The notes below the pieces were generated by a model. The model made no database searches. It was given only the letters and a program-made list of their open reading frames with translations, and was not told the origin of the DNA. The translations under genes and the position numbers were made by a program. This document shows positions 1 to 5,392 of a stretch of 5,520 bases of DNA, in pieces; position 1 is the first letter of the stretch; every line of letters starts with the position of its first letter. Origin of the DNA: an uncultured Clostridia bacterium. GTDB taxonomy: Bacteria > Bacillota > Clostridia > Christensenellales > Borkfalkiaceae. The stretch spans positions 1 to 5,520 of the forward strand of contig CAMAJQ010000073.1 of NCBI GenBank assembly GCA_945835865.1, given 5' to 3'.

Positions 1-77
1 GCCTGAACTTTTCCGTTATCCGTGCGGAAGGAGATTTTGAGATTTCTGACCGAAAGTTTCACTTCTTTTCTTTCCAT
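1..77 (-). CDS. oppD: Oligopeptide ABC transporter ATP-binding protein, N-terminal fragment (OppD-like)
   Basis: Only the first 25 codons lie in the window; the gene runs off the left edge. The peptide begins MERKEVKLSVRNLKISFRTD and continues NGKVQ. This is the first beta-strand region of OppD/DppD-type nucleotide-binding domains, which typically read like 'LLEVKNLKVSFRTDxGxVxAV'. The Walker A, signature and Walker B motifs would lie beyond the edge, so catalytic competence cannot be judged. The ATG at 77-75 is chosen because GGAGG (90-86) precedes it by 8 bases. The gene starts 3 bases after the oppC stop, and its ribosome binding site is inside the oppC 3' end, so coupled translation is likely. 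By family knowledge it would be a cytoplasmic ATPase subunit powering peptide import. OppD rather than OppF is inferred from position directly after oppC. Confidence 0.85.
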   Translation of the reverse strand, partial: MERKEVKLSVRNLKISFRTDNGKVQ

Positions 78-90
78 GGCTTAGTCCTCC
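78..90 (-). promoter_or_regulatory. oppD ribosome binding site overlapping the oppC stop
   Basis: On the minus strand GGAGGAC runs directly into the oppC TAA, then GCC and the oppD ATG. The GGAGG core (90-86) sits 8 bases from the start. Because the core is read by ribosomes finishing oppC, the arrangement favours translational coupling and fixes the oppD start. Confidence 0.8.
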
Positions 91-1658
91 GTTCCCCGGA
101 GCGAGGGGTTGAACGCGTCGCGCAGTCCGTTTCCGAAGAGGTTGAAACTGATCATGAGCAGGGAAATGACGAGCGCGGGGAAGAGAATGAGGTGGGGATA
201 GGTGGAGAGCGAACTTTTCCCGTTGGCGAGTATGGTCCCGAGAGAGGTCAGACCCGACGCGGGATCGTCGAGATTGATGATGCCGAGGTAAGAGAGCATG
301 GACTCGGAGAAGACGATGCTCGGAATGGAAAGAGCCATGCTCGTGACGAGGGTGCCGAGGGCGTTGGGATAGATGTGTTTGAGAATGATCCTTCTGTCCT
401 TCGCGCCGAGCGTTCTCGCCGCTAAAACGTATTCCTGTTTTTTATAGCGGTAGAACTGCATACGCACGGTGGACGCCATGCCGATCCAGCCCGTCAGGAC
501 GAAAGCGAACAGCAGGGCGAGCACGGGGCCCGTCTTGTCGGCAATGTGTAGGTTGAACAGAATGGCGACGACCATGAAGGGGATCCCGCTCAGAATGTCG
601 GAGATCCTCTCGAGAACGAGGTCGATCGCTCCTCCGTAATAACCTTCGATCGCGCCGTAGATACCGCCGATGAGGAAGTTGATCGCCGCGACGCACAGCC
701 CGAGCAGAAGGGAAAATCTCATGCCGGAGGCGATGAGGACCATCAGATCCTGTCCCGTTCCCGTCGCGCCGAAGATATAGCAGGGCTCTTTGCCCGTGAG
801 GTAGATATGATAGTCGTAATAGCACACGCGCACGCGGTACAGACCGCCCTGAACGAGTTCTCCGTAACGGTAACGGTTTTCGGCTTCGGGGTTCTGAATG
901 CCCGGATCCCCCGCGAGGCGGAGGCTCTCGTAAGCGTCCGTCCCCGTCGTTTTATACAGGGGAATATAGTTGCCGTTTTCGTCGCGCCTGGCTTCCCCCT
1001 TCGCGTTCGTCGCGTACCAGTAATTGGCGTCCGTCGAATCGAACATCTTGTCTCCCGTACCCTGCTGAGAGGTCTTCGGCATGGGATAGATTACCTGGAT
1101 CCCCGTTTCGTTCTGATACGCCTGCAGGGCGAGATAATCGTCCTTGGAAATTTCAAGGAATTTATAGCCGACGGCGTAATAACTGTCGAGGCGGAAATCG
1201 TACATGACCGAGGTCTTTTCCTGGTTGGCGACGATGACCGTCGTGGTGTATTCCCGATAGGTCTTGACGACGGGGGAGCGGCCGCTCTCCGCGCCGATGG
1301 CGCAGTAATATTCGTACGTTCCCTTGTTCTGGGTGGTCTTCTTCGTCCCGTTCCAGAAACCGAGGTTGATTTTGGTGGAAAGTTTGGGAAGAACTTTCTG
1401 ATAGTTTCCGTTGATGTCCGTCGTCTTATAGGAGGAGATGACGGGCGCGAAGGCGGAGAACAGGGCGAGGATAATGATGATGACCATACCAACGACGGAA
1501 GATTTGTTCTTGGCAAAACGCCGCCACGCTCCGCGGAAAAAGCCGACGGGACGGGTGGAGAGTTTCTTGTCCCGGATGGCTCCGTCCCTCTTCGCAAACT
1601 CGAAAGAGGATTCGGGGATGTCTTCGTATAAGACGTTTTTCGATACGTTTTCGTTCAT
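81..1658 (-). CDS. oppC: Oligopeptide ABC transporter permease with long extracytoplasmic insert (OppC-like)
   Basis: This is the second channel-forming permease of the importer. At 525 residues it is far longer than the roughly 300 of a classical OppC. A charged cytoplasmic tail (1-50, GFFRGAWRRFAKNK at its end) leads to TM1 (about 54-75), matching the OppC N-terminal domain. A hydrophilic, Tyr-rich stretch (about 76-291) follows, then FGATGTGQDL (296-305), the position of the usual LGTDxxGRD motif. The transmembrane core spans about 312-508. The ATPase-contacting EAA loop is EYVLAARTLGAKDRRI (409-424) followed by HIYPN (428-432). The C-terminus is LFGNGLRDAFNPSLRG. The insert lies between TM1 and TM2, so it should be outside the cell. 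The start is 1 base after the oppB stop, with GGTGA (1669-1665) as a modest ribosome binding site. I recall similar long OppC proteins in Clostridia, so the insert is probably a lineage trait and not a fusion error; the reading frame is intact. Confidence 0.93.
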   Translation of the reverse strand: MNENVSKNVLYEDIPESSFEFAKRDGAIRDKKLSTRPVGFFRGAWRRFAKNKSSVVGMVIIIILALFSAFAPVISSYKTTDINGNYQKVLPKLSTKINLGFWNGTKKTTQNKGTYEYYCAIGAESGRSPVVKTYREYTTTVIVANQEKTSVMYDFRLDSYYAVGYKFLEISKDDYLALQAYQNETGIQVIYPMPKTSQQGTGDKMFDSTDANYWYATNAKGEARRDENGNYIPLYKTTGTDAYESLRLAGDPGIQNPEAENRYRYGELVQGGLYRVRVCYYDYHIYLTGKEPCYIFGATGTGQDLMVLIASGMRFSLLLGLCVAAINFLIGGIYGAIEGYYGGAIDLVLERISDILSGIPFMVVAILFNLHIADKTGPVLALLFAFVLTGWIGMASTVRMQFYRYKKQEYVLAARTLGAKDRRIILKHIYPNALGTLVTSMALSIPSIVFSESMLSYLGIINLDDPASGLTSLGTILANGKSSLSTYPHLILFPALVISLLMISFNLFGNGLRDAFNPSLRGTED

Positions 1659-1669
1659 ATTACTTCACC
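1659..1669 (-). promoter_or_regulatory. Weak oppC ribosome binding site inside the oppB 3' end
   Basis: Upstream of the oppC ATG the minus strand reads GGGGGTGAAGTAAT. Only the GGTGA part matches the anti-Shine-Dalgarno sequence, 6 bases from the start. There is no GGAGG core, unlike the other three genes here. With a 1-base gap to the oppB TAA, oppC translation probably depends on ribosomes terminating on oppB. Confidence 0.6.
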
Positions 1670-2610
1670 CCCATGCGGATGCGCGGATCGATGAATCCGT
1701 AACTTAAATCGATGATGATTCCCGCGGCGAGTCCGATCGCCGTGTAAAAGGCGGAGATCGCCATGAAGAAATTATAGTCGAGCGAGTTGACCGATTGCAC
1801 GTAGAGGGCGCCGATGCCCGGAATGTTGAAGATGGATTCGATGACGAGAGAGCCTGAAAGTATGCCGATGAATTCTCCGAGGATCATGGGGAAGATGGGT
1901 ACCATGGAATTGCGGAGAGCGTGGCGCATCGTCGCCTGCCGGCGGGTCAGCCCCTTCGTCCTGGCGAGGAGCATGAATTCGCTCGTCAGCACTTCCGAGA
2001 GTTCCGCGCGGGTGTAACGGGTGAGTTGAGCGATCGTGCCGAAGGCGAGGGAGATGACGGCGGGCATGAGCGACCAGATCATCTTCGGGTCTGTCAGCGA
2101 AAGACCTTTTTCGGCAACCATGGGAAACCACTGCAGTTTATAGCAGAGGAGATACTGCACTAAAAAGGCGTAAACGAAGGAGGGGACGGATATGAAAAGC
2201 ATGACCACCACGGAAATGGTGTGGTCCTGCCATTTGTTCTTTCTTACGGCGGCGTAAATGCCGAGCAGCAGTCCGACCGGAATACTGATGAGCAGGGAAT
2301 AGAGGTTGACGGCGATGGTCGCGGGGAGTTTTTCCCCGATGATCTTCGTCACTTCCTGCACGGGGTACATGTTTTCTCCCATGCCCCAGTCGAATTGGGT
2401 GAAAATGCGTTTCCAGAACAGGAAAAACTGTTCGATCAGCGGCTTATAGTAGCCCATCGCTTCTCTTCGCGCCTCGACGAGTTTGACCGTCGCTTCGCTT
2501 CCGCTGACGGGCGGAAGGGGCAATAGTTTGATGAAGACGAAGCAGAGCGAAAGGATGACGAAAAGGGTCAGCATCATCAGCAGGATTCGCTTGACGACGT
2601 ATTTTATCAT
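1660..2610 (-). CDS. oppB: Oligopeptide ABC transporter permease (OppB-like)
   Basis: This is the first integral membrane permease of the importer, 316 residues, normal for OppB/DppB. The N-terminus MIKYVVKRILLMMLTLFVIL starts TM1 (about 8-29) as in the family. An extracytoplasmic stretch (about 30-95) contains FDWGMGEN (73-80), matching the usual 'DxGxS' region, and KLPATIAVNL (94-103) begins the permease core. Further membrane segments fall near 99-121, 130-155, 177-195, 237-258 and 280-304. The EAA loop is EFMLLARTKGLTRRQA (211-226) followed by HALRNSMVPI (230-239). The C-terminus DLSYGFIDPRIRMG (301-314) is a family hallmark. The start at 2610 is set by AAGGAGG 7 bases upstream. It follows oppA after a 214-base spacer rich in stem-loops and runs into oppC with a 1-base gap. 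Transport of oligopeptides is inferred from family; dipeptides, nickel or glycans are possible for relatives. Confidence 0.94.
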   Translation of the reverse strand: MIKYVVKRILLMMLTLFVILSLCFVFIKLLPLPPVSGSEATVKLVEARREAMGYYKPLIEQFFLFWKRIFTQFDWGMGENMYPVQEVTKIIGEKLPATIAVNLYSLLISIPVGLLLGIYAAVRKNKWQDHTISVVVMLFISVPSFVYAFLVQYLLCYKLQWFPMVAEKGLSLTDPKMIWSLMPAVISLAFGTIAQLTRYTRAELSEVLTSEFMLLARTKGLTRRQATMRHALRNSMVPIFPMILGEFIGILSGSLVIESIFNIPGIGALYVQSVNSLDYNFFMAISAFYTAIGLAAGIIIDLSYGFIDPRIRMGVK

Positions 2611-2617
2611 GTGGATT

Positions 2618-2624
2618 CCTCCTT
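2618..2624 (-). promoter_or_regulatory. oppB ribosome binding site
   Basis: AAGGAGG on the minus strand (2624-2618) lies 7 bases before the oppB ATG at 2610. It is the strongest Shine-Dalgarno in the window. It begins one base after the 3' arm of the last spacer stem-loop, so it should be unpaired and accessible unless it is bound by another segment; the CCUCCU loop at 2792-2787 is a candidate. Confidence 0.88.
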
Positions 2625-2625
2625 G

Positions 2626-2652
2626 GTTTCCCGCCCCTCGCGGGGCGGAAAC
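2626..2652 (-). other. Stem-loop next to the oppB ribosome binding site
   Basis: On the transcribed strand GTTTCCGCCCC pairs with GGGGCGGGAAAC: 11 base pairs with one bulged base. The loop is GCGA, which fits the stable GNRA tetraloop class. One base separates its 3' arm from AAGGAGG of oppB. It has no following U-run, so a stability or translation-initiation role fits better than termination. Confidence 0.7.
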
Positions 2653-2671
2653 TACGGGTGATGAAGGATTG

Positions 2672-2699
2672 CCGCGCGTCCGTCCGTACGGGCGCGCGG
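2672..2699 (-). other. GC-rich stem-loop in the oppA-oppB spacer
   Basis: The minus strand forms a 7-base-pair outer stem CCGCGCG/CGCGCGG, a single C-A mismatch, then an inner 4-base-pair stem CCGU/ACGG closing a 4-base loop ACGG. The outer arms are perfect and entirely G and C. There is no U-tract on its 3' side (CAAUCCUUC follows). Confidence 0.65.
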
Positions 2700-2716
2700 T
2701 ATCCGAAGGAACGCAA

Positions 2717-2748
2717 AGAGTTTGCGGGCCGAAAAGCCTGCAAACTCT
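2717..2748 (-). other. Longest-arm stem-loop in the oppA-oppB spacer, with an alternative pairing
   Basis: The arms AGAGUUUGCAGGC and GCCCGCAAACUCU pair for 9 base pairs, one A-C mismatch and 3 more base pairs around the loop UUUUCG. The 3' arm can instead fold forward, because CGCAAA (2726-2721) is complementary to UUUGCG (2717-2712) with a 3-base loop. The two folds exclude each other; the longer one should normally win. Confidence 0.68.
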
Positions 2749-2753
2749 CGCTT

Positions 2754-2771
2754 CCCGCCGTGATCGGCGGG
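2754..2771 (-). other. Short perfect stem-loop in the oppA-oppB spacer
   Basis: CCCGCCG and CGGCGGG pair perfectly for 7 base pairs around the 4-base loop AUCA on the minus strand. It sits 7 bases after the first spacer hairpin and 5 bases before the third, so all three can form together. Confidence 0.65.
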
Positions 2772-2778
2772 GTGTTAT

Positions 2779-2800
2779 TCCGTCTGAGGAGGCAGACGGA
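2779..2800 (-). other. Stem-loop with CCUCCU hexaloop after oppA
   Basis: UCCGUCUG and CAGACGGA pair perfectly for 8 base pairs around the 6-base loop CCUCCU on the transcribed strand, 24 bases after the oppA stop. AUAACACC follows, so there is no terminator U-run. The loop equals the anti-Shine-Dalgarno core and is exactly complementary to AGGAGG in the oppB ribosome binding site about 165 bases downstream. Confidence 0.7.
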
Positions 2801-2824
2801 GAAGTTTTTCTTTACGGGGTCCGA

Positions 2825-5269
2825 TCAACCTCTGTAAATATTTTCGAGGTTGCCGGAGTTCGACTGAACGAACGCCGTCCATTCCTCGTCGGTATAGTTA
2901 TAGGTCAGGTGACGGATTCCGCCGTAGCCGATCATGGGTCCGAGATAGGTGTCGGCACCGTTGCGGATCTTCGCGGAGTTCAGAGAGTTTGCCACGCTGT
3001 AGAAGATGGGCAGGTTGTTGTAGGTGTTCAGTTCGGCGTATTCGACGGCGGCGAGGACTTTGACTTTGAGGTCGAGGTCGGCGTCGGCGAGGAGACCGAG
3101 TTCGTTTCTCAGGTTGACGGAGATATAATCTTCCGCGCTCTGATAGTTGGCGAGCCATTTTGCCCAATCGGTCATCTTCGCGGTGATCTCTCTGTCGCCC
3201 ACGTCGATGGTGATGTCGAGCTGGTCGGCTTCATTGCGGAACAGGGGGCTGAAGCAGTTCGCCGTGTCGAGATAGCTGCTGTAAACGATGCCCCACGGAT
3301 CCATTGCCGATCCGCCCCAACCTGCGAACGCGAGGTCGAGGTCGCCGCCCTTGACGGCGGACCAGAAGGCGTCGTTGGTGGAATATTTGGTGTTGTACTT
3401 CATGGAAACTTTGCCTTCGAGGCTCGTTCCTTTCGTCGCTTCCGCGAGCATGGTGTTGAAGGCGGCGATCATGTTTTTGCCGTTTTCCGTTTCCTGCGGC
3501 GCGCCTCTGTCGATGACGACGGTCTGGTTTGCGGTCAGAATGTGTTTACGGATCGCTTCGTCGTAATCCTTCTGGAAAAGTTCCTTCGCGTAGGCGGGAT
3601 CGTAACCGGTGACGGCTTCGTAAGCGTCTTCGAGGGTCGGGTAAACGGTGCCTGCGTGGTCGGTCCAGCTGCCGTTCTCCCCTTCGGTGAAGTCGTTGAG
3701 TTTCAGGGTGACTTTTTTCGCCTCTTCGGTCTCTCTGTAGACGGCGCCCGTGTCCGGATCGATGACGTACAGATAGTTGAGAAGACCGAAGCCTGCGGTG
3801 GAAGCGGGTTCGAACTGCGAGCAGAACTGCGCTCTGTTCAGCGCGTAAGAGAAGGCTTTACGGAAACTCTGGAGGGAGAGAATGGAGTGGTTTTCCGTAT
3901 CGGTATCGCGGCCTTGCAGTTTGTTGAGGTTGGTGCAGAGGAAGAACTGATAGGTGTAGGATTCGGGCTCGCGGACGATATAATCGCTGTTGCCGTACGT
4001 CGCCATGTTCTCGCCGAGCAGGGAGACGGAATCCACTTTGCCGAGCAGGAAGGACTCGAGAATGGTCGCCTGTTCGGTCATGAAGGTGTAGTTGATCTTG
4101 GAAGTCTGGAACTGTCCTTCGTGTTTTCCGTCCGAATAACCGTACCATTTTTCGTTCTTTTCAAGGACGAAATAGGAGTCGAGTTTGTATTCGGTCAGTT
4201 TATAAGGACCGTAAGCCATATAGTTGTCGAGACCGGTGCCGTAGCGGGAGGAAACGAGATTGCCCGTCTGGACCTTGTTCGCTTCGTAAGTCGCCCGGTG
4301 AACCAACCAGTTGCTCGCAAGGTTGTATTTGAGCTGGAAGTCGTCGATCGCCGCCGCGAGGATGATCGTGATCTCGTATTCGCCCGTCTTCTTTACGCCG
4401 ACGTGCGTGAAGTCGTCGTCCTGATTGGTGTTCTCTCTCGCGACGTACATATTGGTTTCGTCAATATAAGAGCCGTAGTAGGTCTCGTAGAGAGCTTTCC
4501 CGGTGAAGGTGTCCTTCTTGCCCGTATAAGAGGGATCCCAGGCTTCGGGGATGTCGTACTTCGTTTCGTCCGTGATGGAGACGTATTGCGGACATTCGTT
4601 GCCCTGCGCGTCGGTATAGCCTTCCGCGCCCCAGAAATCCCATACGTCGACGTAGACGGTTTCGTTTGCCGCAAGCGCTTCTTTTACCGTCTCGTAATAG
4701 GTCGAAACGACGGAATAGATGATCGCCGTCTTGGAATACAGATAGGTTTCCGCACCGTAGATGGTGAAGTTACCCGTGGTATAACTGTCGGAGCGGCGGT
4801 TGAGCGCGTAGGGATCGAGTTGCTGCTGCATGGAATAAATGTAATCGTCTGCAGTGATCTTGTCGCCGTTCTGCCAGACTGCGTTCCGGTTCAGAGCGAT
4901 CTTCCACGCCTTTCTCGTGTCTCCCGTCTTGACGCCGTACTGTCCGACGTATTCTTCGGTCACGTCGACGGGGAACGCGGAAGCCATTTCACAGACCCAT
5001 TCGTATCCGTCTTTGTCGGCGTTGAGCTGAACGTCGTAGAAGCCCATCGTCGTGTAGGTGAGGATGATGGAGTCGGAATTGTCTTCCCACGCGAGGGGGT
5101 TCCAGGTTTTGGGGGAAAGAGAGAAGGTTTCGTTGAGGGTATAATTCTTGGGGCCTTCTTCTTTCGTGGATTCGCTTCCGCCGCCACCGCCGTTGCAGGC
5201 CGCGACGGAAAGGACGGTTGCGCCCGTCAGGACGGTCGCAAGCAAAGTTTTCAGTTTCTTGCTCTTCAT
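2825..5269 (-). CDS. oppA: Peptide ABC transporter substrate-binding lipoprotein, extended form (OppA-like, SBP family 5)
   Basis: This is the extracellular substrate receptor of the importer. A lysine-rich N-terminus and hydrophobic segment (1-24) end in the lipobox VAAC, with Cys25 as the lipidation site, followed by a flexible NGGGGGSES linker. Family SBP_bac_5 landmarks follow in order: LSPKTWNPLAW (51-61), WKIALNRNAVWQNGDKITADD (122-142), ESFLLGKVDSVSL (404-416), QSFRKAFSYALNRAQF (467-482) and DLDLAFAGWGGSAMDPWG (643-660). At 814 residues it is much longer than the usual roughly 540. The excess sits mainly at about 160-290, aromatic and acidic, between the first landmarks, and about 500-580. 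GGAGGT 8-9 bases upstream fixes the start; the stop is TGA. It is first in the operon and separated from oppB by structured RNA, fitting higher expression of the receptor. Peptide specificity is a family-based inference; no ligand-specific residues can be read with confidence. Confidence 0.93.
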   Translation of the reverse strand: MKSKKLKTLLATVLTGATVLSVAACNGGGGGSESTKEEGPKNYTLNETFSLSPKTWNPLAWEDNSDSIILTYTTMGFYDVQLNADKDGYEWVCEMASAFPVDVTEEYVGQYGVKTGDTRKAWKIALNRNAVWQNGDKITADDYIYSMQQQLDPYALNRRSDSYTTGNFTIYGAETYLYSKTAIIYSVVSTYYETVKEALAANETVYVDVWDFWGAEGYTDAQGNECPQYVSITDETKYDIPEAWDPSYTGKKDTFTGKALYETYYGSYIDETNMYVARENTNQDDDFTHVGVKKTGEYEITIILAAAIDDFQLKYNLASNWLVHRATYEANKVQTGNLVSSRYGTGLDNYMAYGPYKLTEYKLDSYFVLEKNEKWYGYSDGKHEGQFQTSKINYTFMTEQATILESFLLGKVDSVSLLGENMATYGNSDYIVREPESYTYQFFLCTNLNKLQGRDTDTENHSILSLQSFRKAFSYALNRAQFCSQFEPASTAGFGLLNYLYVIDPDTGAVYRETEEAKKVTLKLNDFTEGENGSWTDHAGTVYPTLEDAYEAVTGYDPAYAKELFQKDYDEAIRKHILTANQTVVIDRGAPQETENGKNMIAAFNTMLAEATKGTSLEGKVSMKYNTKYSTNDAFWSAVKGGDLDLAFAGWGGSAMDPWGIVYSSYLDTANCFSPLFRNEADQLDITIDVGDREITAKMTDWAKWLANYQSAEDYISVNLRNELGLLADADLDLKVKVLAAVEYAELNTYNNLPIFYSVANSLNSAKIRNGADTYLGPMIGYGGIRHLTYNYTDEEWTAFVQSNSGNLENIYRG

Positions 5270-5275
5270 GTTCTA

Positions 5276-5320
5276 TTACCTCCGTATATAGAATCGATAT
5301 TCCGACCGGACGGGAAGCAT
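5276..5320 (-). CDS. Candidate 14-codon leader peptide upstream of oppA
   Basis: An ATG at 5320 opens a frame encoding MLPVRSEYRFYIRR and ending TAA at 5278-5276, followed at once by in-frame TAG, AAC and the oppA ATG. AGGAGG (5330-5325) stands 4 bases before the start, a strong core at a somewhat short distance. The last two codons are CGG AGG, and AGG plus the first base of TAA is the end of the oppA ribosome binding site. The frame is the same as oppA's. If translated, its ribosomes would terminate on the oppA initiation region, which could either couple or block oppA translation. No homolog is recognised, and a chance ORF this short is quite possible. Confidence 0.35.
   Translation of the reverse strand: MLPVRSEYRFYIRR
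5278..5283 (-). promoter_or_regulatory. oppA ribosome binding site
   Basis: GGAGGT (5283-5278) precedes the oppA ATG at 5269, with 9 bases between GGAGG and the start. The same bases form the last sense codons and stop of the candidate leader ORF (CGG AGG TAA), so its ribosomes would pass over or stop on this site. Confidence 0.85.
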
Positions 5321-5365
5321 TTGCCCTCCTGAAATTCTCCCTCCGGACAGTTGACTCGGAACGAC

Positions 5366-5392
5366 GGGATCTCCGCCGGAGCGGACGGTCCC
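5366..5392 (-). other. Stem-loop in the oppA leader
   Basis: On the minus strand GGGA/UCCC forms a 4-base-pair outer stem, then a small internal loop, then UCCGC/GCGGA around a UCCG loop. It lies about 45 bases before the candidate leader ORF. One strand of it, CUCCGG (5381-5376), can instead pair with CCGGAG (5346-5341) just downstream. Confidence 0.4.

Larger units (their letters stand above)
2611..2824 (-). other. oppA-oppB spacer: five consecutive stem-loops
   Basis: This 214-base untranslated spacer separates the oppA stop from oppB. I see no convincing ORF in it. Five non-identical inverted repeats follow one another at 2779-2800, 2754-2771, 2717-2748, 2672-2699 and 2626-2652, with gaps of 7, 5, 17 and 19 bases. 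None is followed by a U-run on the minus strand, so none looks like a standard intrinsic terminator. In other binding-protein operons, structured RNA after the binding-protein gene protects its 3' end or limits readthrough, giving excess binding protein over permease. That role is inferred here. Confidence 0.75.

Noticed and set aside
807..1631. A plus-strand open frame of 274 codons opposite oppC
   Set aside because: Shadow of the oppC insert region. The composition is repetitive in Val, Gly, Arg and Asp with no domain, and the opposing strand encodes an intact permease with a family-typical EAA loop.
2626..2800. Intrinsic terminator(s) after oppA
   Set aside because: All five stem-loops lack a U-run on the 3' side of the transcribed strand, so a Rho-independent terminator call is not supported, although partial attenuation cannot be excluded.
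2611..2824. REP/BIME-like repeated palindromes
   Set aside because: The five stems share no common arm sequence, so they are separate structures and not copies of one repeat.
2483..5332. A plus-strand open frame of 949 codons opposite oppA
   Set aside because: It is the antisense shadow of oppA, produced by GC-biased codon usage. Its translation is low-complexity in Val, Gly, Arg, Asp and Phe with no recognisable domain, and it spans the spacer and the oppB 5' end. The minus-strand protein has clear SBP family 5 motifs, a lipobox and a ribosome binding site.
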